From Labrys monachus (GTDB lineage: Bacteria; Pseudomonadota; Alphaproteobacteria; Rhizobiales; Labraceae), in the NCBI RefSeq assembly GCF_030814655.1, contig NZ_JAUSVK010000001.1, forward strand, positions 2,437,501 through 2,501,500: a DNA stretch of 64,000 nucleotides, given 5' to 3'. This document shows positions 20,709 to 32,170 of this stretch, one piece after another. A program made the translations under genes and the position numbers. How positions within the stretch are numbered: position 1 is the first letter of the stretch; each line of letters starts with the position of its first letter. Under the pieces are notes generated by a model. The model saw only the letters and a list, made by a program, of their open reading frames with translations. It was not told where the DNA came from and did not search any database.

Positions 20709-21130
20709 TCCTCGTCGGGCTCCGAATTCGGCAATTTCTGCTCCAGGTCGCGGCTGACCTCGGCCTTGCGCAGGATGCCGTCGACCTTGTCGGCGTAGTC
20801 GAAGGTGGTGTCGAGCTGGAAGCGGAAATTCGGCACGAACTTCGTGACCACACGCCGGGCCACCAGCCCGCGCAGGAACTTGGCGTTGGCCGCCAGCGCC
20901 TTGATGACCGCTTCGCCGTCCTGTCCCCCCAGAGGCATGACATAGACGGTCGCCACCTTGAGATCGGGAGACATCCTGACTTCGGGGACGGTGATGACGT
21001 GGCGGGTGAGCACGTCGTCGATGATCTCACCGCGCGTCAGGGTCTCGGCGACGGCGTGGCGGATCAGTTCCGCGATGCGCAATTGCCGCTGCGACGGAGC
21101 CTTGGAGGAAGAAGGGGTGAGACGTGGCAT
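20705..21130 (-). CDS. rbfA: Ribosome-binding factor A
   Basis: A 141-residue KH-fold protein that helps late 30S maturation. Recognisable parts are [42 protein letters not shown] (the kinked KH strand region), [36 protein letters not shown], and an acidic tail (NSEPDEE). The start ATG 21130 (PRLTPSSSK) fits family length; the frame upstream is repeat sequence. It lies between infB and truB, the normal proteobacterial order. Confidence 0.95.
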   Translation of the reverse strand: MPRLTPSSSKAPSQRQLRIAELIRHAVAETLTRGEIIDDVLTRHVITVPEVRMSPDLKVATVYVMPLGGQDGEAVIKALAANAKFLRGLVARRVVTKFVPNFRFQLDTTFDYADKVDGILRKAEVSRDLEQKLPNSEPDEE

Positions 21131-21150
21131 CGTTGCTTTCGTTTCTTGGG

Positions 21151-21252
21151 AGCGCGGACATCCCGCCCGCTCTCGGAACCCGCTCCTGCGGATGGGAAGA
21201 GCGAAGAGGGCGTCTGCGCTCCAAACAGAGATGGCCGGGACGAGCCCGGCCA
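21151..21252. repeat. REP-type repeat and GC hairpin between infB and rbfA
   Basis: The left part AGCGCGGACATCCCGCCCGCTC carries the GCGGACATCCC head also seen at 57905 and 61146, with CTCGGAACC and GGGAAGAG spacer words after it. The right part ATGGCCGGG...CCCGGCCAT (21230-21252) is a perfect 9 bp stem 23 bp past the infB stop, and could terminate or stabilise the infB message. Confidence 0.6.
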
Positions 21253-21274
21253 TGCTCGAAGTTGCAGAGGCGGA

Positions 21275-24715
<3,441 letters not shown>

Positions 24716-24745
24716 TCCGTGCCAAATCCTGCGGGTCGCCCCGGT

Positions 24746-25480
24746 TCATTCAAAAATTCCGATGACGCCATCTCTCGACGGGCCGGCATCTTGCGTTGAG
24801 GGTTCGTCGTCCGCGTGTGGCGGGACTTCCTGGGATGGCTGAGGCTGCGCCGGAGCAAGTCCGCCATCGCGCCAGAAAGTGAGCGCCGCAACGCGATCCA
24901 GGAAACCGGTAGCCGCCGGGCCCGCGCACAGCGCAGCATGTATCACATTTGACCGCCCCAATGCCAAATCCAAATGGGCGGAATCAAAATTCATTACGAT
25001 TGAAGGTGCATTTTTTTCTAGATAAGCCCGCCGGACGGCTTGCGCAAGCTTGCGCAGACCGTCTTCCGCTCCGTCGCGGGCCTGAATCACAGCTGCGGCG
25101 CGCCGGGATTCGATCGCGTCCATCACCTTGGCATAGCCGGGAATCACCAGGCCGGCCTTGTTGGCGAGGCCGAGCATGTCCAGCGCGGCTCTCTCAAGCA
25201 GCCGGTCGATGGTATCGGCGAGGTCGGCCGGCACCTCGGCCGGATGCTTCAGGGAGCGGACGAAGGCCTTCTTCCGGACCGCTTCGGTGAAAGCCGCCCT
25301 CGTCGCCGTCACCCATACGCCGCGGCCGGGCAGGCTGCGCTTGAGGTCGGGCGTCAGTACCCCGTCGGGCGAGACGACCAGGCGGAGCAGCGTGCCGACA
25401 GGCTGGACGAGACGCGTGGCGACGCACAGGCGCTCGCGCGCCTGCCGATCATCTGCGTCCTCGGTCCGTCCTGTCCGCAC
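24746..25480 (-). CDS. ylxR: YlxR (DUF448)/L7Ae-type RNA-binding protein
   Basis: A 244-residue protein with two parts. The first (about residues 15-80) is a YlxR/DUF448 domain, with RLVVSPDGVLTPDLKRSLPGRGVWV and a basic helix (VRKKAFVRSLK). The second (about 95-200) resembles an L7Ae/L30e-type RNA-binding domain (LDMLGLANKAGLVIPGYAKVMDAIESRRAAAVIQARDGAEDG). The acidic/Pro-rich tail is disordered. YlxR has been linked to RNase P and rRNA processing in other bacteria. The gene lies between nusA (6 bp gap) and infB (30 bp gap), as in most genomes. Confidence 0.9.
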   Translation of the reverse strand: MRTGRTEDADDRQARERLCVATRLVQPVGTLLRLVVSPDGVLTPDLKRSLPGRGVWVTATRAAFTEAVRKKAFVRSLKHPAEVPADLADTIDRLLERAALDMLGLANKAGLVIPGYAKVMDAIESRRAAAVIQARDGAEDGLRKLAQAVRRAYLEKNAPSIVMNFDSAHLDLALGRSNVIHAALCAGPAATGFLDRVAALTFWRDGGLAPAQPQPSQEVPPHADDEPSTQDAGPSRDGVIGIFE

Positions 25481-25486
25481 GCTGGG

Positions 25487-27085
25487 TCATGCTCCATGCT
25501 CGGCGAGAGCGGCGGTGTCAGGGACCGGCGCCGGGGCCGGAGCCTCGATCCAGCCGGCCTTGACGCGGGCCGCCATGATGATCGCTTCCGCCTCGTCGCG
25601 GCTGAGGTCGAATTCGTCGAGATAGCCGGCGTTCTTGGTCGTCTCGCCGTCCTTGCGTTCCGTCCAGCCGACGAGATCGTCGGTGGCGCAGCCCGCCAGG
25701 TCCTCGACCGACTTGACGTCGTTCTCGCCGAGCGCCACCAGCATGGCCGTGCTCAGGCCCTCGATGCCCTTGAGGTCGTCCTCGACGCCCAGCGTCTTGC
25801 GCTTGCCGTCGAGTTCGGCTTCCAGCGCGTTGAGATAGTTGCGGGCGCGGGTCTGGATCTCTTCGGCGGTCTCCTCGTCGAAGCCTTCGATCGACGACAC
25901 GTCGGACGGATCGACATAGGCGACCTCCTCCACCGTGCGGAAGCCTTCGGACGCCAGGAGCTGGCCCACCACCTCGTCGACGTTGAGGGCGTTCATGAAG
26001 GTCTGCGTACGGGCCACGAATTCCTTCTGGCGCCGTTCGCTCTCTTCCGCCTCGGTGAGGATATCGATATCCCAGCCGGTCAGCTGCGAAGCGAGGCGGA
26101 CGTTCTGGCCGCGCCGGCCGATGGCGAGCGAAAGCTGGGCTTCCGGCACGACGACCTCGATCTTCTCGGAATCCTCGTCCAGCACCACCTTCGACACCTC
26201 GGCGGGCTGCAGGGCATTGACGATGAAGGTGGCGACGTCCGGCGACCACGGGATGATGTCGATCTTCTCGCCCTGCAATTCGCCGACGACGGCCTGCACG
26301 CGCGAGCCGCGCATGCCCACGCAGGCGCCGACCGGATCGATGGAGGAATCGCGGGAGATCACGGCGATCTTGGCGCGCGAGCCCGGGTCGCGGGCGACCG
26401 CCTTGACCTCGATCACCCCGTCATAGATCTCCGGCACTTCCTGCTCGAAGAGCTTGGCCATGAACTGGGGGTGGGTGCGCGACAGGAAGACCTGGGGCCC
26501 GCGCTGTTCGCGGCGCACGTCGAAGAGATAGGCGCGCAGGCGGTCCCCCGGCCGGAAGACTTCGCGCGGGAGGAGTTCGTCGCGGCGCACCACGGCCTCG
26601 CCGCGGCCGAGATCGACGACGACATTGCCATATTCGACCCGCTTGACGAGGCCGTTGACCACGGTGCCGACACGGTCCTTGAACTCGTCGAACTGGCGGT
26701 CGCGCTCGGCTTCGCGCACCTTCTGCACGATGACCTGCTTGGCCGACTGGGCGGCGATGCGGCCGAAATCGAAGGGCGGCAGCGTCTCGGCGATCCAGTC
26801 GCCGACCTGCGCGGCCGGATTCTTGCGACGCGCGTCCTCGATCAGGATCTGCGTCGCGTCGTTCTCGATCTGGTCGACGACGAGGAGCAGCCGGGAGAGG
26901 CGGATCTCGCCCGTCTTGGGATTGATCTCGGCGCGGACTTCGGTCTCCTGGCCATAGCGCGAACGGGCGGCCTTCTGGATCGCATCTTCCATGGCGGCGA
27001 GCACGATCTGACGGTCGATCACCTTTTCGCGGGCGACGGCATCGGCAATTTGCAGAAGTTCCAGGCGATTCGCGCTGACGGCCAT
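25487..27085 (-). CDS. nusA: Transcription termination/antitermination factor NusA
   Basis: A 532-residue RNA-polymerase-binding factor. The order is an N-terminal polymerase-binding domain ([40 protein letters not shown]), S1 (about 135-200), two KH domains ([32 protein letters not shown] and [24 protein letters not shown]), and two C-terminal helix-hairpin-helix acidic repeats ([29 protein letters not shown] and [30 protein letters not shown]). NusA is also a plausible sensor for the terminator in the rimP leader of its own operon. Confidence 0.97.
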   Translation of the reverse strand: MAVSANRLELLQIADAVAREKVIDRQIVLAAMEDAIQKAARSRYGQETEVRAEINPKTGEIRLSRLLLVVDQIENDATQILIEDARRKNPAAQVGDWIAETLPPFDFGRIAAQSAKQVIVQKVREAERDRQFDEFKDRVGTVVNGLVKRVEYGNVVVDLGRGEAVVRRDELLPREVFRPGDRLRAYLFDVRREQRGPQVFLSRTHPQFMAKLFEQEVPEIYDGVIEVKAVARDPGSRAKIAVISRDSSIDPVGACVGMRGSRVQAVVGELQGEKIDIIPWSPDVATFIVNALQPAEVSKVVLDEDSEKIEVVVPEAQLSLAIGRRGQNVRLASQLTGWDIDILTEAEESERRQKEFVARTQTFMNALNVDEVVGQLLASEGFRTVEEVAYVDPSDVSSIEGFDEETAEEIQTRARNYLNALEAELDGKRKTLGVEDDLKGIEGLSTAMLVALGENDVKSVEDLAGCATDDLVGWTERKDGETTKNAGYLDEFDLSRDEAEAIIMAARVKAGWIEAPAPAPVPDTAALAEHGA

Positions 27086-27097
27086 GGTTCTTTCCTC

Positions 27098-27790
27098 TCA
27101 GCGGGTTCTTGGTGGTTTATCGGAACTTTCCAGCTCCGGGGCGTCATCGATCTCCAGGCCGTCCTGCTCGGCCGCCTCGATCTGCGCGGCGAGAGCCTTG
27201 GAGGCGGCCTTGGCGCGGCGCAGGGATTCCGACACCAGCGCATCGGTCAACACCAGCCGCGCCTCGCTCATGTCGTCGATCTTCAGCTCGACGTCGGTGG
27301 CTTCGCCCGGCTGGGCGTCGGTGCGGCGGAGCCTGGCCTTGCTGCCTTCGCCCCCGAGGAGGATGCCGCGGAACTTCCGCCGGCCGGCGACGATCAGGGT
27401 CATGTCGATCCTGGCTTCGTGCCCGGCCCAGCGTTGGAAATCGCTGGCCCTGACGAGCGGTCGGTCGATGCCCGGAGAGGAGACCTCCAGGTGATAGGCG
27501 GTGCCGACGGGATCGTCGACGTCGAGGACGGGGGAGATCGTCTTGCTGATCAGCTCGCAATCGTCCACCGTCATCGTTCCGTCCGGCCGTTCGGCCATGA
27601 TCTGCACCGTGCAGCCATTATTGCCGTTGAGGCGGACGCGCACGAGGCGGTAGCCCATCGGCAGGATGGTGCGTTCGACGATTTCCGCCACGCGTGCGGC
27701 AACGCCCGTCTCGGTGAGACGGCGCGGCTCGTGCAGGGCGTCGGTGGCCAGGCCGATTTCGTTGGCGATGATGGTTACAGCTTCGGTCAA
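27098..27790 (-). CDS. rimP: Ribosome maturation factor RimP
   Basis: A 230-residue 30S-assembly factor. The N-terminal domain has [53 protein letters not shown] and [30 protein letters not shown]; the C-terminal Sm-like domain follows ([17 protein letters not shown]). The C-terminal extension (about 185-230) is charged and typical of alphaproteobacteria. The start is a TTG at 27790 with a CGAGGA site six bases upstream. It is the first gene of the operon, just after a leader with an intrinsic terminator. Confidence 0.95.
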   Translation of the reverse strand: MTEAVTIIANEIGLATDALHEPRRLTETGVAARVAEIVERTILPMGYRLVRVRLNGNNGCTVQIMAERPDGTMTVDDCELISKTISPVLDVDDPVGTAYHLEVSSPGIDRPLVRASDFQRWAGHEARIDMTLIVAGRRKFRGILLGGEGSKARLRRTDAQPGEATDVELKIDDMSEARLVLTDALVSESLRRAKAASKALAAQIEAAEQDGLEIDDAPELESSDKPPRTR

Positions 27791-27804
27791 GCAATCCTCG
27801 AAAC

Positions 27805-27835
27805 AAAAAGAGCGGGTCCCGGGAGGGCCCCACTC
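27805..27835 (-). terminator. Intrinsic terminator in the rimP leader (attenuator)
   Basis: On the minus strand GAGTGGG and CCCGCTC pair around an inner CCC-TCCC-GGG, and TTTTTG follows directly. It ends 14 bases before the rimP TTG and only about 70 bases after a predicted transcription start, so it can stop transcripts before the operon. A weaker hairpin, ACGATCC-t-GGATCGT, precedes it. Confidence 0.85.
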
Positions 27836-27886
27836 TCAAAATCACGATCCAGGATCGTCTATGAGATGTCTCACTAAGACACCATC

Positions 27887-27914
27887 AATATAGTCGTTTC
27901 GACCTCCTGCGCAA
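27887..27914 (-). promoter_or_regulatory. Predicted promoter of the rimP-nusA-infB operon
   Basis: TTGCGC (27914-27909) and TATATT (27892-27887) on the minus strand are 16 bp apart, a good sigma-70-like pair. The expected start near 27880 gives a short leader containing the attenuator hairpin. Confidence 0.6.
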
Positions 27915-28023
27915 GCGCTAATAGAAGATCGGGCGCCGATTCCCCACGATGGGGTCTCGCATCGCAATGCGGTGCCGCGAAACGGCGCACGCCGGCCGCG
28001 GCGCCAGCGGGCGGCGCCTGGCG

Positions 28024-28542
28024 TCAGACCCGCTCCCGGCCTTCCAGATAGCCGTGCCTCGCCACCGGGATCGGCGGGAAGCGGTTCGACGGCCCGAAGC
28101 CCTGACGGCCATCGGTGGAGGACATGAGGGCGGCCCTGATCGTCACGGGGGGGCTGGATTTTGCCCGCAGCGCCTCGACATGGTCGATCAGGAGTTCCCT
28201 GATGCTCTTCCCCTTCGAGGCCGCCGCCTGCATCTCGCCATGGACGGACGTGCCGTCGATCATGTGCCGCCAATTGTCGGTAAGGCCGAGATCGAAGAGC
28301 GGGACCAGCATCTCGTCCCAGATCCCCTGTTCGGCCCAGCGGCGGAAGCGGACATAGACGGAGTTCCACTTGCCGTAGCGCTTGTGCATGTTCCGCCACG
28401 GGCAACCCGCGCGCAGCACCTGCAGCATTCCGTTCAAAAACATCCTGTTGTCCCGGGCAGGACGCGATTTGCGTCCCCGCTCGGGCGGCAACAATTCTCC
28501 GATGATCTTCCATTGTTCGTCGGTCAGATCGCCATGGGCCAT
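28024..28542 (-). pseudogene. IS5-type transposase remnant
   Basis: The first about 110 residues match the N-terminal half of an IS5-family transposase: LTDEQWKIIGELLPPERGRK, DNRMFLNGMLQVLRAGCPWR, YGKWNSVYVRFRRWAEQGIWDEML, and DNWRHMIDGTSVHGEMQAAASKGK with the first Asp of the catalytic triad. After that the sequence no longer follows the family (no second Asp or Glu region), and the frame ends at 28024. I see no terminal inverted repeats. It is a truncated copy at the border of the quorum-sensing patch, between rimP and luxI. Confidence 0.8.
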
Positions 28543-28665
28543 GGCTGCCTCCAAAATTCCGTGAAGCGCGCTTCCGCTCTTCGAAATAACTTTGTCAACA
28601 CGACGCACTTAGTCATCCGCGCAAACGGCGGCTGGCATGGCGGCGGCGTATCAGGCGACGGCGTG

Positions 28666-29304
28666 TCAGGCGGCGACGGCGTGGTATCGGGCGTTGCCGT
28701 TCAGGACGCTTGCGTTGATGTGGCCGGCCGAGGCGATCCGCTGTCTCATCTCCTCGGAGATTTCGAACAGCCCGGCATAGGTCATCACCTGGCCGATGCG
28801 GGTGGGGACGCCGATGATGTCGGCCGGACAATTGGCCAGCTTGAAGATCCGGGCCATCCGCGCATCATAGACCGAGACCACGAAATCGATACCGGCGAGG
28901 AGGCCGACCTCGACGATGCCGCAGAGCAGTTCGGTGGTCACGGCATGCAGGCGGCGGGAGCCGTCGGTCGCCAGGTTCGGATCGATCGCGAAGCGCGAGC
29001 TTTCCCAGATCAGCGGGCTTTCGACCACTTCGCCGTCGGGCAGGAGCACCGAGAACACGTCTCTGAGCATGTTCGGCCCGGTCGTCGGCAGGAGGCGCAG
29101 GCCACCTTCGACACGCCCGGTCTCCTGGTTGCGGGAGACCAGATAGAGCGGATCGCAATCGTCGAAGCGATCGATCTCGCGGCCGTTCTCGACCCTGACG
29201 TCCCAATTGAGCCGGTCCTTGAACACGCTGGCACGCATTCTGTAGATCGCGTCAAGGGTTTCGGCATGTAGATGACGGTCGCTACTTTGAATGATTTCGA
29301 TCAT
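28666..29304 (-). CDS. luxI: LuxI-family acyl-homoserine-lactone synthase
   Basis: A 212-residue enzyme that makes an N-acyl-homoserine lactone from S-adenosylmethionine and an acyl carrier. The conserved residues are present: RASVFKDRLNWDV (Arg, Phe, Trp), DRFDDCDPLYLV (two Asp), GGLRLLPTTGP (Arg) and ESSRFAID (Glu and Arg). ATG 29304 is preceded two codons earlier by a GTG at 29310, which sits nearer to the TGAGG site; either may be used. It is downstream of luxR on the same strand, and a 16 bp palindrome overlaps its ribosome-site region. The acyl chain length cannot be predicted here. Confidence 0.93.
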   Translation of the reverse strand: MIEIIQSSDRHLHAETLDAIYRMRASVFKDRLNWDVRVENGREIDRFDDCDPLYLVSRNQETGRVEGGLRLLPTTGPNMLRDVFSVLLPDGEVVESPLIWESSRFAIDPNLATDGSRRLHAVTTELLCGIVEVGLLAGIDFVVSVYDARMARIFKLANCPADIIGVPTRIGQVMTYAGLFEISEEMRQRIASAGHINASVLNGNARYHAVAA

Positions 29305-29315
29305 TGCCACAGAAC

Positions 29316-29331
29316 CTCAGTTGAAACTGAG
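29316..29331. promoter_or_regulatory. Perfect 16 bp palindrome upstream of luxI (lux-box-like)
   Basis: CTCAGTTGAAACTGAG is two 7-base inverted halves around GA. Its edge touches the luxI ribosome site and it ends 12 bases before the ATG. It could be a LuxR operator, or as RNA a 6 bp hairpin with a UUCA loop that hides part of the ribosome site. Confidence 0.6.
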
Positions 29332-29380
29332 CAAACTTAGTAACAATGAACTCCTAAAAAAATACCGCACATTTGACGGG

Positions 29381-30115
29381 TTACCGACTCCCGAAAAAAA
29401 TGCTCATATTCAGTGCCTTAGCAACGGCATGGGTAACGTTGGTGGCGTTCAGCTTGTTGCGGGCGATATCGAGATAAAAACGGACGGTCCGATCCGAAAG
29501 GGAGAGAATGGTGGCGGTTTCCGAAACCGTCTTGCCGCGGGCGACCCATTTGAGGCATTCGATCTCACGCGGAGAAAGATGGATCTCCTCCTCCTTGACC
29601 GCTTCGGTGCGGAGGATGGCGTTGTGGATATGGTAGGCCAGCACCTGGAAGTCCCGCATGAAAGTCCGCAGGGTCTTGTCCCACTCGCCGTCCTGGGCGT
29701 CGCTGGTGATGGTGAAGAGCGCTCTTTCGCCGTGCCGGCCGCGGATCGGAAAGGTGAGGCCCTGCCGGCCCAGCCCGAATTCCGCGGCCTGGCCGAAAAA
29801 CGTGCGCAGCTTGGGCGCCTTGATATCGAATTTGCGCCAGTCGATGGGCAGGATGGACGAGAAGCCTTCGGTCAGCACCGGGTCGATGCGGACGAAATTT
29901 TCCTGCTTGTAATGCTCGATCCAGTCATTGCTGTAGGTAACCGCGAGATAAGGCTCTTCGGTCGCGATGTCCGGGATGTTGATGGCGAAGTAGGCCGCGG
30001 TCCGCAGGCCGTATCGTTCGGTGACGCAATTGAGCAGGTTTCTGACGCCGGCGGACGTCGGGACGTGGTCGAGCTCGTCGACGATATCATAGTATATTCT
30101 GTCGAGCGCCTTCAT
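29381..30115 (-). CDS. luxR: LuxR-family quorum-sensing regulator
   Basis: A 244-residue regulator with an N-terminal autoinducer-binding domain and a C-terminal LuxR helix-turn-helix. The ligand domain has YSNDWIEHYKQENFVRIDPVL, the usual Trp-Tyr-Asp-Pro spacing, and LTFPIRGRHGERALFTIT. The HTH is LSPREIECLKWVARGKTVSETATILSLSDRTVRFYLDIARNKLNATN. ATG 30115 has AAGGAT upstream; the open frame continues to 30277 without support. It precedes luxI by 76 bp on the same strand, so the pair is a complete signal circuit. It may activate or repress; the overlap of the palindrome with the luxI ribosome region would suit repression. Confidence 0.92.
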   Translation of the reverse strand: MKALDRIYYDIVDELDHVPTSAGVRNLLNCVTERYGLRTAAYFAINIPDIATEEPYLAVTYSNDWIEHYKQENFVRIDPVLTEGFSSILPIDWRKFDIKAPKLRTFFGQAAEFGLGRQGLTFPIRGRHGERALFTITSDAQDGEWDKTLRTFMRDFQVLAYHIHNAILRTEAVKEEEIHLSPREIECLKWVARGKTVSETATILSLSDRTVRFYLDIARNKLNATNVTHAVAKALNMSIFFGSR

Positions 30116-30431
30116 CGGCCGATCCTTAACGCAATCTGACACTAGATGATAGAGCAAGGTTCCTTTTCTTGCCAGCTTGGGAAGTGACCGGGAGCGAGTC
30201 GGGATAGTCTGTCGTAATGGTAAATCGAAAAAAAATATGCAGTATAATATGTCGATATGCCCGGTCGGAGCGTCCATAACTGGTCGCGGAGCGGAGTTGA
30301 GAGGGGCAGGATCGCTCAGGGGATTGGAAGTAATAAAATTATATACGAAAAATTATAGTGAGGACGGGCGTTTTTCTGTTCCAGCGATATAATTTTGCTT
30401 TTTCGTTCCGACTGAAAGGAGTGCCGTGAAA
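30116..30431. other. AT-rich intergenic region of the quorum-sensing patch
   Basis: No gene. Composition is clearly more AT-rich than the core DNA on either side. TATAAT occurs at 30243-30248 and at 30388-30393; the second lies 38 bp before the small ORF at 30432 and lacks a good -35. AAATTATA is repeated at 30336 and 30350. An activator-dependent promoter is possible. Confidence 0.5.
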
Positions 30432-30647
30432 ATGGAATCCAGGCTTGACGAAATCTCGCCCTTTCAAAGCGACAGAACATCGGTCACGATCGACAGGGAT
30501 ACAGGGGCGATTACGATCGACGTTGTTGCCGACGGCTTCGTTCGAATTGTCCTGACGGCGGATGGCGACATCGAGTTTGATGGACGCAGCCTCCTCAACA
30601 CCATTCAATGGACAGACTTCTCCGACGATATTGTCACGCGAGGATAG
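30432..30647 (+). CDS. Small acidic protein of unknown function
   Basis: 71 residues from ATG 30432, or 73 from a GTG two codons earlier. An AAAGGAG site lies upstream, and TATAAT stands about 40 bp before the start, so it is likely to be expressed. The sequence alternates hydrophobic and polar residues (SVTIDRDTGAITIDVVADGFVRIVLTADGDIEFDG), suggesting a small beta sheet rich in Asp. I recognise no family. It lies next to luxR, divergent from it, in AT-rich DNA, so a quorum-controlled role can be proposed but not shown. The overlapping minus-strand frame has no ribosome site. Confidence 0.55.
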   Translation: MESRLDEISPFQSDRTSVTIDRDTGAITIDVVADGFVRIVLTADGDIEFDGRSLLNTIQWTDFSDDIVTRG

Positions 30648-30730
30648 GACGAAATCGTGGAAAAAAGGTTAATGCCGTGACGCTCGTCCGCTGACGGGAT
30701 GGCTGACGGGCGTCGTGAAGGCGCCGGCCT

Positions 30731-31204
30731 TCACTCGTCCACCGGCTTCCATTCGTCGCGACCGAGATCGATGACGCCGCGATCGCCGCCGGCCCGAGCA
30801 GGTCTGGAAGGCGCCACGGCGCTCCCTTCCTTCCACGATCGAAGCAGCGCCGGCACCATCAGCCCGAATCCGATCGCGTCGGTGACGAAGCCGGGCAGGA
30901 TCATCAGCGCGCCGCCCGCTGCCAGCATGAGGCTCTCGCGCGCCGCCCCGCCGGAGGCCTCGCCGCTGCCGAAGGCACGCAGGAGGCGCCTGAATGCGGA
31001 CGAACCCTGGTGCCGCAGCAGGGAGACCCCCAGGAAAGAGGTCGCGATCAGCAGCAGCAGCGTGAGGGACAGGCCGAGCCGGTCCGCAACCCAGAAGAAA
31101 GCGGCGAATTCGGCAAAAGGCAGCACCACGAGCGCGGCGAGGCCGAGCCAGAGCCGACGAGGCGGAATGTCGATGCTGCGAGTCGTCATCGGATCCATAT
31201 TCAT
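30731..31204 (-). CDS. fxsA: FxsA family membrane protein
   Basis: A 157-residue small inner-membrane protein. Hydrophobic segments are at about 16-36 (LWLGLAALVVLPFAEFAAFFWV), 40-58 and 90-112 (LMLAAGGALMILPGFVTDAIGFGL). LPGFVTDAIG is the family signature. FxsA overproduction suppresses exclusion of phage T7 in E. coli; its normal role is unclear. ATG 31204 has GGAGGGG upstream. It is divergent from the Tim44-like gene, a frequent alphaproteobacterial arrangement. Confidence 0.88.
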   Translation of the reverse strand: MNMDPMTTRSIDIPPRRLWLGLAALVVLPFAEFAAFFWVADRLGLSLTLLLLIATSFLGVSLLRHQGSSAFRRLLRAFGSGEASGGAARESLMLAAGGALMILPGFVTDAIGFGLMVPALLRSWKEGSAVAPSRPARAGGDRGVIDLGRDEWKPVDE

Positions 31205-31410
31205 CTCGGAGCCCCTCCGCCGGCCGCCCACCCCTGCGGATTCCGCATTCGCTATCCGCCGCAAGGAGGCCATGTTTGGCCGCCATGATGGGACAAGCCA
31301 TTGGCATAGCGGCCGTTCCATACCATATAGGCGTGGATTGTGGCATTGCCACGGTTGGATGGAGCCGATATTGCGAGGCTCCTCGCTGGAGCACATGTGC
31401 TGAAGGTCAA

Positions 31411-32115
31411 ATGGGCAGCTTCGACATAATCACGCTTATCTTTCTCGGCCTGGCAGTGTTCGTCATTTTCAAGCTCCGCTCGGTGCTGGGGGAACGTACG
31501 GGCGCCGAGCCGCCGCCGCCCGAGGTGCTGCGTCGCGACGCTCCCCAGGCGCCCGTCCGGGACGAAAAGATCATCACGCTGCCGCAGCGCACGCCGCCGC
31601 CCGTCGAGGAGGCCGAGCCGGAGTCCGCATTCCGCTGGCAGGACTTTGCCGAGGAGGGTTCGGCGCTCGCCGCCGGCTTCGATGCGATCGTCGCGCTCGA
31701 CCCCACCTTCCATCCCCGCAGCTTCGCCGCGGGCGCCAAGGCGGCCTATGAGATGATCGTCACCGCCTTCAACAACGGCGACCGCAAGGCGCTCAAGAAT
31801 CTGCTGTCGCGCGAGATCTTCGACGCCTTCTCCCAGGACATCACCGAGCGGGAGACGCGCGGGGAGGCGATCGAATCCAATTTCGTCTCGCTCGACAAGG
31901 CCGACATCACCGATGCCTCGGTGAAGGCCCGCACCGCACAGGTCACGGTCCGCTTCGTTTCGCAGATGATCACCGCCACCCGCGACAAGGCCGGCACCGT
32001 GGTCGACGGGAGCCTCGACCGGATCGTCAACGTCAAGGATACCTGGACATTCTCCCGCGACACCGCCAGCAAGGATCCCAATTGGCGTCTCGTCGCCACC
32101 GGCGACGGCGAATAG
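31411..32115 (+). CDS. Tim44/TimA domain protein
   Basis: A 234-residue protein. One membrane segment at the N-terminus (DIITLIFLGLAVFVIFKLRSVLG) anchors it. A Pro-rich linker (about 30-70) follows, then a C-terminal Tim44-like domain (FDAIVALDPTFHPRSFAAGAKAAYEMIVTAFNNGDRKALKNLLSREIFDAF, then VRFVSQMITATRDKAGTVVDG, ending WRLVATGDGE). Bacterial Tim44-like proteins, called TimA in Caulobacter, are inner-membrane proteins ancestral to the mitochondrial import subunit; their bacterial task is unsettled. ATG 31411 follows GAAGG. mltA is 55 bp downstream. Confidence 0.9.
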   Translation: MGSFDIITLIFLGLAVFVIFKLRSVLGERTGAEPPPPEVLRRDAPQAPVRDEKIITLPQRTPPPVEEAEPESAFRWQDFAEEGSALAAGFDAIVALDPTFHPRSFAAGAKAAYEMIVTAFNNGDRKALKNLLSREIFDAFSQDITERETRGEAIESNFVSLDKADITDASVKARTAQVTVRFVSQMITATRDKAGTVVDGSLDRIVNVKDTWTFSRDTASKDPNWRLVATGDGE

Positions 32116-32170
32116 GGGAGCGCCGCGTCGTTCCCGGTGACGGACCGATGCGCCGCGGCAAGGACGAACC

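Noticed and set aside
27842-28513. A 223-residue minus-strand frame over the IS remnant
   Set aside because: It is in a different frame from the transposase fragment and has no matching motifs.
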